Assembly: GCA_001970955.1 (NCBI GenBank)
Contig: MPUH01000116.1
Span: 38,222-102,221, forward strand
Source: Stentor coeruleus
Taxonomy: Eukaryota > Ciliophora > Heterotrichea > Heterotrichida > Stentoridae
Reading direction: 5' to 3'
DNA length: 64,000 bases
Positions 21,262-30,392 of the stretch are shown one piece after another. Both the position numbers and the translations under genes were made by a program. Position 1 is the first letter of the stretch. Each line of letters begins with the position of its first letter. The notes under the pieces were generated by a model. It was not told where the DNA came from, searched no databases, and saw nothing but the letters and a program-made list of their open reading frames with translations.

Positions 21262-21867
21262 TTACATGTTATTTGCTTTACTAATACTTTGTCCTAATGG
21301 ATTGTTTTTACTTGATAAAAACTCATTGGCGATTTTCATGATCTCTGTAGTCCCTGGAATCACCGTCCTTGGGGGGTTGGCAAATCTTATAAGCCTTTTC
21401 GCATCACCCAATGGGCAAATCCTTGGTTCTTTTAATTCTTTAGAAAATCCAGTAAAACATGGAGTTGATGGTCTTAACTGAATGTTTGGGCTTACTTTTT
21501 GTAATGCCCTTGTACTATTTGTCCTTTCTTTAATACATGGTTCTGATGACTTTTTTGTATTAAGGGCTATTTCAAGTTCATTTTCTTTAAAAATATCAGC
21601 ACTGCTTTGAGTTTTCCTTTCAATACGTTTGATTGCAGTACAGAGTTCTTTAAGCTCTTGTTTCATTGAGTTGAGGGTATGCTTTATGTTGTATTGGGAT
21701 GGGGATAAAATTCCATCAATGGAAGACATTGTAATTGGGACTTTATGAGATTTAAGTTTCCGTATGCCAAGGACAGATACAGCTTCTATAACTTTTTTCC
21801 AATGCTGCTGAGGAAAGGAATCGAGAAAACCTCGGATTTCAAGGTTGTTGCAGAGCACTTCGAGCAT
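21262..21867 (-). CDS. Unknown protein, tandem paralogue A
   Basis: 201 residues from ATG 21865-21867. No known domain recognised. It is clearly paralogous to the next gene at 22130-22708: both start MLE-x-L-x-x-N-x-EI, continue F-x-FP-x-x-W-K/R-K-x-IEA-x-S-x-x-GIRK, and share the block ELKEL-x-TAIKRIERKT. Both also have a C-terminal block with RPSTP-x-F...KEL-x-EP-x-x-CPL-x-D...RLIR-x-x-NP. The first block looks like a small helical N-terminal domain, the second a helix. No signal peptide or membrane segment. It sits 77 bases upstream (on the minus strand) of TFIP11. Confidence 0.75.
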   Translation of the reverse strand: MLEVLCNNLEIRGFLDSFPQQHWKKVIEAVSVLGIRKLKSHKVPITMSSIDGILSPSQYNIKHTLNSMKQELKELCTAIKRIERKTQSSADIFKENELEIALNTKKSSEPCIKERTNSTRALQKVSPNIQLRPSTPCFTGFSKELKEPRICPLGDAKRLIRFANPPRTVIPGTTEIMKIANEFLSSKNNPLGQSISKANNM

Positions 21868-22129
21868 TTTTGTGTATATTTAAATTTAGGTACGAAATTG
21901 AATAAGAATTTTTTTATGAAGGAAAAGAAATATTCAAGGTGGTTTGACGTACAATGAGGATTTAGGATTTTACTAGAAAACTTATTCACTTTTAACGATA
22001 ATAAAAATCATTTTCTAAACACTTTAATATCAATTTTTTAAACTTCACAAAATGATCTTAAAAAAAAACTAGTAATTCAGTTTCTATACAAGTGTATATT
22101 TATATTATATTTACATGTAATATTCTAAG
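21868..22129. other. Intergenic between tandem paralogues
   Basis: About 260 AT-rich bases between the two paralogues; nothing else seen. Confidence 0.6.
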
Positions 22130-22708
22130 CTAAGTACTCAAAATCGTTCTTGTTTTCAAAAAATCAGCTGAAAGCCTCCCTGTCTCTGAAATTTTAGAAA
22201 TACTCTCCCTATAAGGATTAACATATCTTATAAGCCTCTGCACATCATTTAACGGACATACTTTAGGTTCATGTAATTCTTTTCTAAAAAAATTAAAACT
22301 AGGCGTTGAAGGTCTTCTTTGTATATTCAAACATACTTTTTTCAAGCATTTTGTACTACTTATTCTTCTTTCTGTGCATTTTTTATTTCCTTTTTTATAA
22401 TCTGCATTCAATTCTATATCATTTTCTTTACACACATCTGTACTACTTAAAGTTTTTCTTTCTATTCTTTTTATTGCAGTACTAAGTTCTTTTAGTTCTT
22501 GTTTCAATGTTGTTATTGTTTGTTTTAGGTTTGTAGAGGATGATGATAGGATATTTTCTATTGTTGAAGGTGTAAAAGGGATTTTGTGGGATTGCATTTT
22601 CCGTATGCCAAAGATTGAAGCTGCTTCAATAGCTTTTCGCCATTGATGATGTGGAAAATTTTCCAAGAAGCTTTGGATTTCTATGTTTTTTGTTAGAGTT
22701 TCTAACAT
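22130..22708 (-). CDS. Unknown protein, tandem paralogue B
   Basis: 192 residues from ATG 22706-22708. Paralogue of the 21262-21867 gene, matching over its whole length, most strongly in LKQELKEL-x-TAIKRIERKT and in the C-terminal RPSTPSF...CPLNDVQRLIRYVNP block. The middle (about residues 105-130) diverges. Same strand and order, so a local tandem duplication is the simplest origin; divergence is high enough to be old. Function not recognised. Confidence 0.75.
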   Translation of the reverse strand: MLETLTKNIEIQSFLENFPHHQWRKAIEAASIFGIRKMQSHKIPFTPSTIENILSSSSTNLKQTITTLKQELKELSTAIKRIERKTLSSTDVCKENDIELNADYKKGNKKCTERRISSTKCLKKVCLNIQRRPSTPSFNFFRKELHEPKVCPLNDVQRLIRYVNPYRESISKISETGRLSADFLKTRTILST

Positions 22709-23615
22709 ATTAATTTAATTTTATACCGTTAGAGGTAAGAGTTATTAGAAGATCATGGAATAGGACTGGAGTTTGAGGTGGGATTGATTTTTTGAGGACT
22801 TGGAAGTTATTATCAGTAGAGTTTTTTTATTAAGTTATATCAATCACAAAAATCCATAAGTTATAAAAAGTTTCATTTCTTATCTTCACATCTACTCTAA
22901 CAAATCAAATAAACTCATTTATATTTTTTATCCCAACAAAAAGGTCAATAAAAATTTCTATCCTAACTCAACTTCTTTTATAAATAAAACCTGATTTATT
23001 ATATAAAATGTAATTTTTTTACACAAAAAATCAATTGAAAAATCATCTTACAAATCCAGCAACACCTCAAATTTCCTTTAAAAATTATCACTAATAATAA
23101 AATTAATAAATATATAGTATCCAAATACAAATTAATACAGCAAGTCAACATTTATGACTAATCTTTTTCCATGATTAAAACTCATTTAAGTTCTTTTCTC
23201 AATCAAGGGTATGGCTTTACAGATAGGGATTCTTTATTTAATTAGAGTTTTTGATGAATGGTTTGAAGATGTAATTATGAGGATTTTTTTAAAGATTAAA
23301 AAAGTTTTTGTATGCATTTAAGGATGATTATGGGGTAAGATTTGACAATGATTATATTATTTGATATAGAAAATTATAGAATTTAATTTGAGTACTATCT
23401 AAAAAAATAAATTTTAATATCAAATTCTTTAACAAAACTATTTTTCCAAGATAAATTCATTTATATATAATTTCAATTCTAATCTATATTAACTGATACT
23501 ACACAAATAAATTTAACCTTATAAATTTCATTCCTCATGCATTCTCCTTTCAATATCCCAAAAATAATCAATATTTCCATTATAAAAAAACTAAGAAAAA
23601 GTTATATTAATATGT
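22709..23615. other. Intergenic, no gene seen
   Basis: About 0.9 kb. G-rich on plus next to the paralogue B start (22730-22830) and C-rich toward the 3' end of the next minus gene (23450-23600). No frame, RNA or repeat recognised. Confidence 0.5.
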
Positions 23616-24722
23616 TTATTCAACAATCTTACTAATCATCTTCCTTATCAAAGCACTCTGCGACACTGATCTCGGTGCTTTCAACGGTGTACAGATCGTT
23701 CTCCCCAAACTTCCAGCTATCGGCACAGCTTTCATAAATCTTTTACAGCTTATATTTCTTTCTTTAACTAATTGACTTTTTTCTTTAATATAAGTCATAG
23801 AAAAATTTATAGAGTTTTTGTTTTTGTTCGAACAAGTCAATGGTTTATTAGCCAAATCTATAAAACTAATCTCCATATTTGTATTGTTATTTGATTGTGA
23901 TATTTCATTATAAGTCTTAAAAATTCTACTATCTTCAAATAGATCTTTTGTTTCATGAAAATTCTCATCATTAATTTTATAACCTTTTGATGTGAGTTTA
24001 GATATAGGATTTTTTTTAGTATTTTTCATACAAAAGTTTATGATAAGTCTTAAAAGTTCATGAAGATCTTGAAAAATGTTTGACAAGTGTTCTTTTGCAA
24101 CTATTTCTAAAGACTTTTGCGCTTCGATTATGTTTTTAGGGCAGAAATCAATTTTTTTTAAGATTTCGGGTAGGCTACGGATTAGTCTGTAGAGCTTTCC
24201 TGAGTTTGATATATAAGATGTGAAGACTTCACCGATTTTTCTCCGCAGACTGACTAGTTCTTTATTAATTGTCTCATCAATTTCAGCGAAAATTATCAGA
24301 AAACATGTTGCTAAAGCGTCGTAGTTCTCTGTTGGCTTGTACCATTTTTTCAAATCCTGTACCCGGCGAGCGGAGTATTTAGGGATTTCTATAAGTATTG
24401 AATTCAATTCACCAGTTGGTTCAATTAGATATGTTTTTAAGGCATTTATTAAATGGGCACTTTCTTTTAGATTATTATTGACCAGAGATTTGCCTATTAT
24501 GTTATCTTTAGAACGATTTGTTACACTTTTATCACTACTCATTGGTTTTTTTATAGTAGTAGCAGTTTTGTTGTGTGGGATTTTACTTGTTAATTTGGAA
24601 GTTTGATTCATTGAACTGTGTGGGGTCGAGTTGGGTCTTTTGGTTTGAGAACACTTTTGTGAGAGCACAGGAGGGATTTCGTTTCTTTTTTGTAAGGGCG
24701 AGATGCTTTTATATTTGTGCAT
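23616..24722 (-). CDS. Unknown helical protein with basic N-terminus
   Basis: 368 residues from ATG 24720-24722. Residues 1-80 are Ser/Pro/Lys-rich and likely disordered. Residues of about 85-235 are strongly helical (ALKTYLIEPTGELNSILIEI, YDALATCFLIIFAEIDETINKEL, LYRLIRSLPEILKKI). The C-terminal region is polar, ending with a basic segment (AVPIAGSLGRTICTP...SALIRKMISKIVE). No known domain recognised; not a detectable paralogue of the two preceding genes despite similar orientation. Possibly a cytoskeletal or scaffolding protein, but that is a guess. Confidence 0.7.
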   Translation of the reverse strand: MHKYKSISPLQKRNEIPPVLSQKCSQTKRPNSTPHSSMNQTSKLTSKIPHNKTATTIKKPMSSDKSVTNRSKDNIIGKSLVNNNLKESAHLINALKTYLIEPTGELNSILIEIPKYSARRVQDLKKWYKPTENYDALATCFLIIFAEIDETINKELVSLRRKIGEVFTSYISNSGKLYRLIRSLPEILKKIDFCPKNIIEAQKSLEIVAKEHLSNIFQDLHELLRLIINFCMKNTKKNPISKLTSKGYKINDENFHETKDLFEDSRIFKTYNEISQSNNNTNMEISFIDLANKPLTCSNKNKNSINFSMTYIKEKSQLVKERNISCKRFMKAVPIAGSLGRTICTPLKAPRSVSQSALIRKMISKIVE

Positions 24723-25557
24723 TTTTAAATTACAACGAATTTTATGTCAGGATGTTTTAAGATTATTTCATGATTTTAAAGATATTTTATTACAAGATAA
24801 AAAAGTATTATAAAGTGAAAAACGAAATTGTGGAGAATTTTTATGTTAGAAGGGTTTAAAAATTGGCTTTAGATTAAGATTTTTTTTTTGAAAGATTGAA
24901 ATAAGGTTTATTTAAAATTTGAAAGTTAGATATGAAGGAAGGTTTATTAGAATATTTTTTATACAATACTTCATTGATGATAATGAAGGAGTTATAAGAT
25001 TTTTTGGAAGAATATGCTTATAGAATAAATAAAGAAATAAGTATTTTGTTGATAACATAAGGTTAATATTATAAAGTAATAAGAATGTATAAATCTAAAA
25101 AGTTTATATAAAATAACGTTATGAATATTTTATCAATAATAACGAGAATAAGATTTATAATATTTGCTTATAGCATGATATGAATCATTCTAAACTCTCT
25201 AAATATAATATATTAAAAACATTATAAAATCCTACATCATCAGAATCATATTAAAAAACAAATAACTTATATATTCTTTCGATTGAAATTATATGAAATT
25301 TACTTTAAAGATATAAAACTTTTCAGTAATCAGTAAAATATGGGCAATCATGAATCCTAACAATTTACAATATGTTTTTAACACAAACTCATAGTAATTT
25401 TTCAATAATTATTTCTTATCATCAAAGATAACTTCTTAAATCATATAAAATCTAAATTCACATATATCTCACAATAAATCCTTTAGAAAATCTTCTAGAA
25501 ATTTTTCATATCTTATAAAAATCAATCATCTTGTTTCTTAATACGATAATTACTTAA
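24723..25557. other. Divergent intergenic with a clear GC-skew switch
   Basis: The left part (24750-25100) is G-rich/C-poor on plus; from about 25200 to the kinase ATG it is C-rich/G-poor. No gene or RNA seen. Confidence 0.6.
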
Positions 25558-26625
25558 ATGGGAAACGCTGGACTTACTGAGATAATCAAACCCTCACAGT
25601 TATCAAGATCCGACTTTGATTTTCAATATGCAATAGGTCGAGGAGGCTTCGGCAAGGTTTGGATTGTTGAGTTTCGAGGTGATCATCAAATTTATGCAAT
25701 GAAAGAAATGATGAAACTCAGAATTGTTTCAAAACAAAGTGTGAATTCAGTGCTTAATGAACAGAAGCTTCTAAGTGTTCTTAGACACCCTTTTCTAGTG
25801 AATATGAAATTTGCATTTCAAGACCGTGAAAATCTTTACCTTGCAATGGATTTAATGAAAGGTGGGGATTTGCGATATCATATTAACCAGCAAGAGCGTT
25901 TATCTGAAGAACAGACAAAATTTTTCGCAGCATGTATTGTAACAGGTCTTGAATACCTTCATGTAAATTCAATAATCCATAGAGATATCAAGCCTGAAAA
26001 CCTTGTCTTAGACAGTAAAGGGTATTTAAGAATAACCGACTTTGGTATTGCTAGGATAATTTCTAGTGATAATAGTAGAGATACTTCTGGAACACCAGGA
26101 TATATGGCTCCTGAGGTACTTAATAGACAAAGACATGGTATTGCTGTAGACTATTTCGCTTTAGGTGTTATAGTATATGAATTTATGACAGGAAGGCGTC
26201 CTTATTTGGGTAGAAGCAGAAAAGAGATAAAAGAACATATAATGGCTAGACAAGCAAGGTTAGTAAAATCACAAGTTCCAGAGGGATGGAGTTTAGAAGC
26301 TGTGGATTTTGTAAATAAACTTTTAGAAAGAAAACCTGAAGAACGACTTGGATCAGGAGGACCTTATGAGATAAAAAATCATGTTTGGCTTAGAGATTTT
26401 CCGTGGAAACAACTACTAGAAAAAAAAATTGACTCCCCTTTTAAACCTAAAGAAGATGTAAATTTCGACCCTAGAGTATTAGTTAATTGGAAAGAAGATC
26501 TTGATTATACTATTGACTTTTCAACAATTCAGCCTTTGTTTAAAAAATATTATTTCGATTGGAGAGAAACTAAAAACAAACCAAATGAGACAACTTTAAA
26601 AGCTAAGATTGAAGATTTGAATTAA
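25558..26625 (+). CDS. AGC-group Ser/Thr kinase, YANK/STK32-like, N-myristoylation signal
   Basis: 355 residues from ATG 25558. Full kinase domain: glycine loop GRGGFGKVW, catalytic Lys in YAMKEM, HRDIKPEN at 141-148, DFG at 161-163, APE near 184, all essential residues present. HPFLVNMKFAFQD and the GGDLRYH phrase match the YANK (STK32) branch of AGC kinases. The N-terminus MGNAGLTE fits a myristoylation site (Gly2, small residue at position 6), as in human STK32 proteins, suggesting membrane association. There is an AGC-type tail after about residue 290 (FNFDP-like NFDPRV). PKA/PKG identity is less likely because no hydrophobic-motif terminus is seen. Substrates unknown. Convergent with the SHIPPO gene, 180 bases away. 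Confidence 0.88.
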   Translation: MGNAGLTEIIKPSQLSRSDFDFQYAIGRGGFGKVWIVEFRGDHQIYAMKEMMKLRIVSKQSVNSVLNEQKLLSVLRHPFLVNMKFAFQDRENLYLAMDLMKGGDLRYHINQQERLSEEQTKFFAACIVTGLEYLHVNSIIHRDIKPENLVLDSKGYLRITDFGIARIISSDNSRDTSGTPGYMAPEVLNRQRHGIAVDYFALGVIVYEFMTGRRPYLGRSRKEIKEHIMARQARLVKSQVPEGWSLEAVDFVNKLLERKPEERLGSGGPYEIKNHVWLRDFPWKQLLEKKIDSPFKPKEDVNFDPRVLVNWKEDLDYTIDFSTIQPLFKKYYFDWRETKNKPNETTLKAKIEDLN

Positions 26626-26805
26626 ATATTCAGTCTATAAGTATTTATATTATAAGTTTTAGCTTATTAACAATATTTTGTTATATTAGATTAAATATTT
26701 TAGATTTACTGTATAGATTTTAAATCTATTTTTTTATTCTTTTAAGTTACTTATATGTTGTGTGTATAATAAAGAAGAACAACTTTTATTTATTACTGAA
26801 CATTA

Positions 26806-27681
26806 CTATTTAGATATTGTTACGTATGTTGGAGTTGCTCCAATTGAGGATTTAACTTCATACGTCCCAGGCCCAGGGCTTGCTCCTTCAACTAGCCATC
26901 CTCTTTTAGAACTTCCAAAACCCCATTTCGGCCCAGCTAAAGTACTAAATGCTAAATAGGTCCCAGGGCCAGGAAAGCTTCTATCTTTGCTTGTCCCATC
27001 GATTTTCTCGCTTTTCCCAAGTCCCCAACTAGGTGATTTTTCTTTAACTGTAGATGAATTTGGATTGTAATTTCCTGGACCAGGAACCGGATAAACTTCT
27101 TTAACCCTGAGCTTAGGCCTAAAACTATAACTTGGTCCTTCTACTCCTTTAGACTTAATCTCATAAACTCCTGGTCCTGGGACAATAGTCTTAGTGGTTA
27201 TGCCAACTCTTTCAGCTTTAGGAAATCTGTTTATAGTTTACAAATTATTGCCTTTAAATGCTTGTAGTTGAGGGTTGTATGCCCCTGGACCAGGTGCAAA
27301 TTGAGGGTTTTCTATAGATTTTCTTATCCCACGTCCTACAGAGTATCTTGGTGAACCTTGGCTTAAATTAATTCTATATGTCCCTGGACCTGGAGTCTCT
27401 AAACTATGGCTTAAATTCAGCCTTGGAGCTTTACTTGTTCTAAATAAAAACTACATTGTCCATGAAGGTGTATCTGGATATTTGCTTGGAGAATATGTTC
27501 CTGGCCCTGGAGTTAATAAAAGTTCAGCTAAATCTTTACGTGGAGCTGTTCCTAATCTATATTTTGGACTTGTCATCATCATGGAATCTGTTGGTGAGTA
27601 TGTTCCTGGACCTGGCACCTTTTCTGTATGAACATATTTGTTTCTTCCTCGCATTGTCCATAACGGAGCTGTTTCTTTCAT
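26806..27681 (-). CDS. SHIPPO/PGP-repeat ciliary protein (ODF3/CIMAP type), three exons
   Basis: Start at ATG 27679-27681; two 15-nt introns (27440-27454 and 27227-27241) restore one frame of about 280 codons ending with TAG at 26806. Eight PGPG-x-Y repeats run through the protein, spaced about 30-40 residues: PGPGTYSP twice, PGPGTYRI, PGPGAYNP, PGPGVYEI, PGPGNYNP, PGPGTYLA, PGPGTYEV. Between them lie W- or Y-containing segments such as SPSWGLGKSEK and GPKWGFGSSKR, the classic sperm-tail PG-rich layout. Family members coat or line the lumen of axonemal microtubules; in a heavily ciliated cell this one is likely axonemal or cortical. Exon 2 and 3 frames look like noise unless the introns are removed, so a naive ORF caller would keep only the first 76 residues. 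Confidence 0.92.
27227..27241 (-). other. 15-nt spliceosomal intron
   Basis: Coding-strand sequence GTAAACTATAAACAG. Phase 2; retention gives an immediate TAA. Second intron of the SHIPPO gene. Confidence 0.9.
27440..27454 (-). other. 15-nt spliceosomal intron
   Basis: Coding-strand sequence GTAGTTTTTATTTAG. Phase 2; retention gives an immediate TAG. First intron of the SHIPPO gene. Confidence 0.92.
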
Positions 27682-28349
27682 TTATTTATTAGGAATAAAT
27701 AGGCAGTTAAATTTGTGGATTGTGAGTATTTTGGATAGTTTTTAAAGGTAAGAAGATATTTGAAAAAAGATAGATTGAGTTTAGGAGTTTTGAATGAGTT
27801 AGATAAGTTGGTGTTGTATATGAAGTCAAAATTTTTAGTAGTTATGGAAATTGTGAATTTGGAAAGATTATGGGTTTTTATAAATTTGATAAAATAATTA
27901 ATGATATAAATATGTGCCAAATTGATGAAGATGATGATAAAAAAGAGAATAAGGATTTGGGAAATTTTGTATTAATAATATTTTATAAAAGCTTAGAAAA
28001 TGAGTTATTAATATAAGGTTTAGATTATAAAAGACTAAGGTGTAAAGTAGATATTATTTTGCAAATAGCCAGGAAGATTATTATGTGTGCACTGAATATT
28101 TAAGTATTTTATGCTATTTCACAAATATTGAAAAGAAAACATATACAATATCGTATCAGTTTTTACTAATTGGAAAATATGATATTAGTTGTCTTTAAAT
28201 TATAATTACTTTCTATGTACCCTCTATTGAAAAATATATTATTTTCGAAGCCTTATTCAACTATCATGTATATTTTTCTAAAGCCATAAGATAATAAATA
28301 ATTTAAAGATTTTAATCAAACTTTTAATCATCTATTATCCAAATATAAC
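27682..28349. other. Intergenic upstream of the SHIPPO gene
   Basis: G-rich on plus next to the SHIPPO start, then plain AT-rich. Nothing supported. Confidence 0.5.
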
Positions 28350-29202
28350 TGTATACGCAGACTCAGAATTTTTCTGGCATCTTCCAGCAATTAGGATATT
28401 CTTAAAAAATGAAACTGGAAGATTTTTATATTTTGTAGATTTTCTCCACTGGTTTAACCATACGCTTTTTCGTAAATCCCTCTTCTTTATATATTAATAC
28501 AAGCATTGGCAATATTTGCACATATTTTTCTCAGGCTTGCTCGAAATTGTACATTAAAATCAATTGTACTTCAGCTACTTTTTTTATTCTAAGATTCCTT
28601 CTTTTTTCTCTTCATATCATGTTTATATTCAGTTGCAGATTTTGTCTACAGAAACCTTTCTCAATAAGCATAGTTTTTTTAAGCTCTTTTTTGTTTTAAT
28701 ATAACAAAGCTTGAACTTTTGTAGTATTTTCAGCAGACTTCTTATCTTTATTTGTATTAAAAAGCAAGAATAATATGTATTCATATAGCTTTTAGAAAAT
28801 AGCTTCTTATTAGGCTGGGAAATTCTCCCTTAGCCATACTGAGCAAATACTGACTTCTTATATTTTGTACTAAAAGTTATCTGATAGGCTTCTACTTGGC
28901 TCTATGTTTTTTCTTTTTGTACTTCTTATCTTCTAGCTTTTAGCTATAATATTTTGGTCTAGAATCTGAGTAGGATTCCTGTAAAAATTTTGAGGCTAAG
29001 TAAACTGATTTTTTTTGTGTATTTTCGCATTGCAGCTCTTTTCAGTATTGATATGCATGCTGAATTTCCTAATAAAGCCATTTACCTGATTTTTCACGTT
29101 TAGGCAGATATATTTAAGGCTTTCTTGTCAAATAAACAAGTTTTTGATGTCTGGGTCACGCTCAGTTTTAATTTTGCCGAATATTATACCAAAATCAGCC
29201 AT
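28350..29202 (-). pseudogene. Possible decayed protein-coding relic
   Basis: Read on the minus strand from an ATG at 29200-29202 there is a protein-like opening (MADFGIIFGKIKTERDPD, IKNLFI), then scattered protein-like blocks in shifting frames (VNGFIRKFSMHINTEKSCN, RKICANIANACINI) broken by many stops. The plus strand is correspondingly T-rich and lacks the C/G skew of ordinary spacers. No family recognised; it could be a dead gene or dead transposon. Low confidence. Confidence 0.3.
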
Positions 29203-30131
29203 TTATGTAATTGTGTTAAAAAATTTATTTATAAACTTAATACTTAGTTTTTTATATGCAATTACTTTATAATTTATAAGTTGATAATAGAAATACAATA
29301 TATTTATAGTTTAACTTTTTTTATGTCATGGTATTTTTTTTCTTTATTAAGAATATTTGAAGGGAGTATATAATTATGAGAAAGAATTATAAGGCTTTAT
29401 ATTTAAATGAAGATAATTAAGTAAATAGTCTTAGAATTTCGAGAAGTTTTGGGTATAAAAAATCAATAATTAAGCAAGTATTGAAACTAATAATAATTAA
29501 CTAATAAATCAAAATGAAATATTTTCAATTAGACATACATGAATAGTATATTTTTTTTATTGTATAATAGATGAAAGTAAAAGTATTTCAGCTTAAATAA
29601 AATATTTAAAATTATCACATTTAATAAACCTTTTCACTAATGCTTACATTTTAATTAATATTATCTTACTAATAATAATTTATAATCTTTATCAAAAATA
29701 ATATAATTTACCTGAAAAAAATACTAAACCATTTTTAAAAGACCCCAACATCACAAAAATATTCTCAGTCCACCTTTCAACAACAAATTGATCTATTTCT
29801 TCCTAAGCCATAACTACTACAAAAAATACTTAACCTAAATCTCAATCTCAAAAATTTTGGCGTTTCTGTTTTTAATTGATTAATACTATCTACAAGTATC
29901 TCTCCCCTCACTATAAAAATTTAAAAAATCACCCAGTCTCAATTATTAATAAAGCCAACTTTATCTCCCAAAAAATAATCTTAAAAAATACCCACCTTCC
30001 AAAAAACTCACCCCCAAAACCTTCCTCCTATAATCACAATCTGATTTCCTTCAACAAAACCCCAAAACTCTTCCTATCACCCACCTATTACTAAAAAACA
30101 CTTAATATAATTTACCCACAAGTAGCATAAT
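29203..30131. other. Intergenic, no gene seen
   Basis: AT-rich, becoming strongly C-rich on plus from about 29700 to 30120 (the 3' side of the minus-strand gene). A 72-codon plus frame at 29876 is just this composition. Confidence 0.5.
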
Positions 30132-30368
30132 CTAAAAAGCAGCTTGTTCTTTATCAAACTCTTCAATTTTCTCTAACAATCTTCCGGAATTATGAGCAAC
30201 AGACTGTCTTTTAGAAGGTACATAGCTTTGTTCTAAATAACTATGTTCCTCTTTAACCACAAACAAAACTACTCTTTTATCATCATGCTCTACTTCATTA
30301 GCTGAACTCCCACTATCTTTTTTATCCCCTTGTCTTAATCCTTTCTTTTTCATAACTATACAACCCAT
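30132..30368 (-). CDS. Small protein with MGC acylation motif; unknown
   Basis: 78 residues from ATG 30366-30368. It starts MGCIVMKKK, a form that suits N-myristoylation plus palmitoylation next to a basic patch, hence a possible membrane tether. The rest is polar and charged (SSANEVEHDDKRVVLFVVKEEHSYLEQSY...LEKIEEFDKEQAAF) with no known domain. Its ATG lies only 24 bases after the stop of the long coiled-coil gene on the same strand and in the same frame, separated from it by two in-frame TAA codons. It could be a separate gene, a downstream cistron or a readthrough extension; no 15/16-nt intron joins them. Confidence 0.5.
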   Translation of the reverse strand: MGCIVMKKKGLRQGDKKDSGSSANEVEHDDKRVVLFVVKEEHSYLEQSYVPSKRQSVAHNSGRLLEKIEEFDKEQAAF

Positions 30369-30392
30369 ATTATATTGTTATCGGTATTTATT

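Noticed and set aside
29876-30094. 72-codon plus-strand frame
   Set aside because: Reflects C-rich 3' flank of a minus-strand gene; no ATG and no domain.
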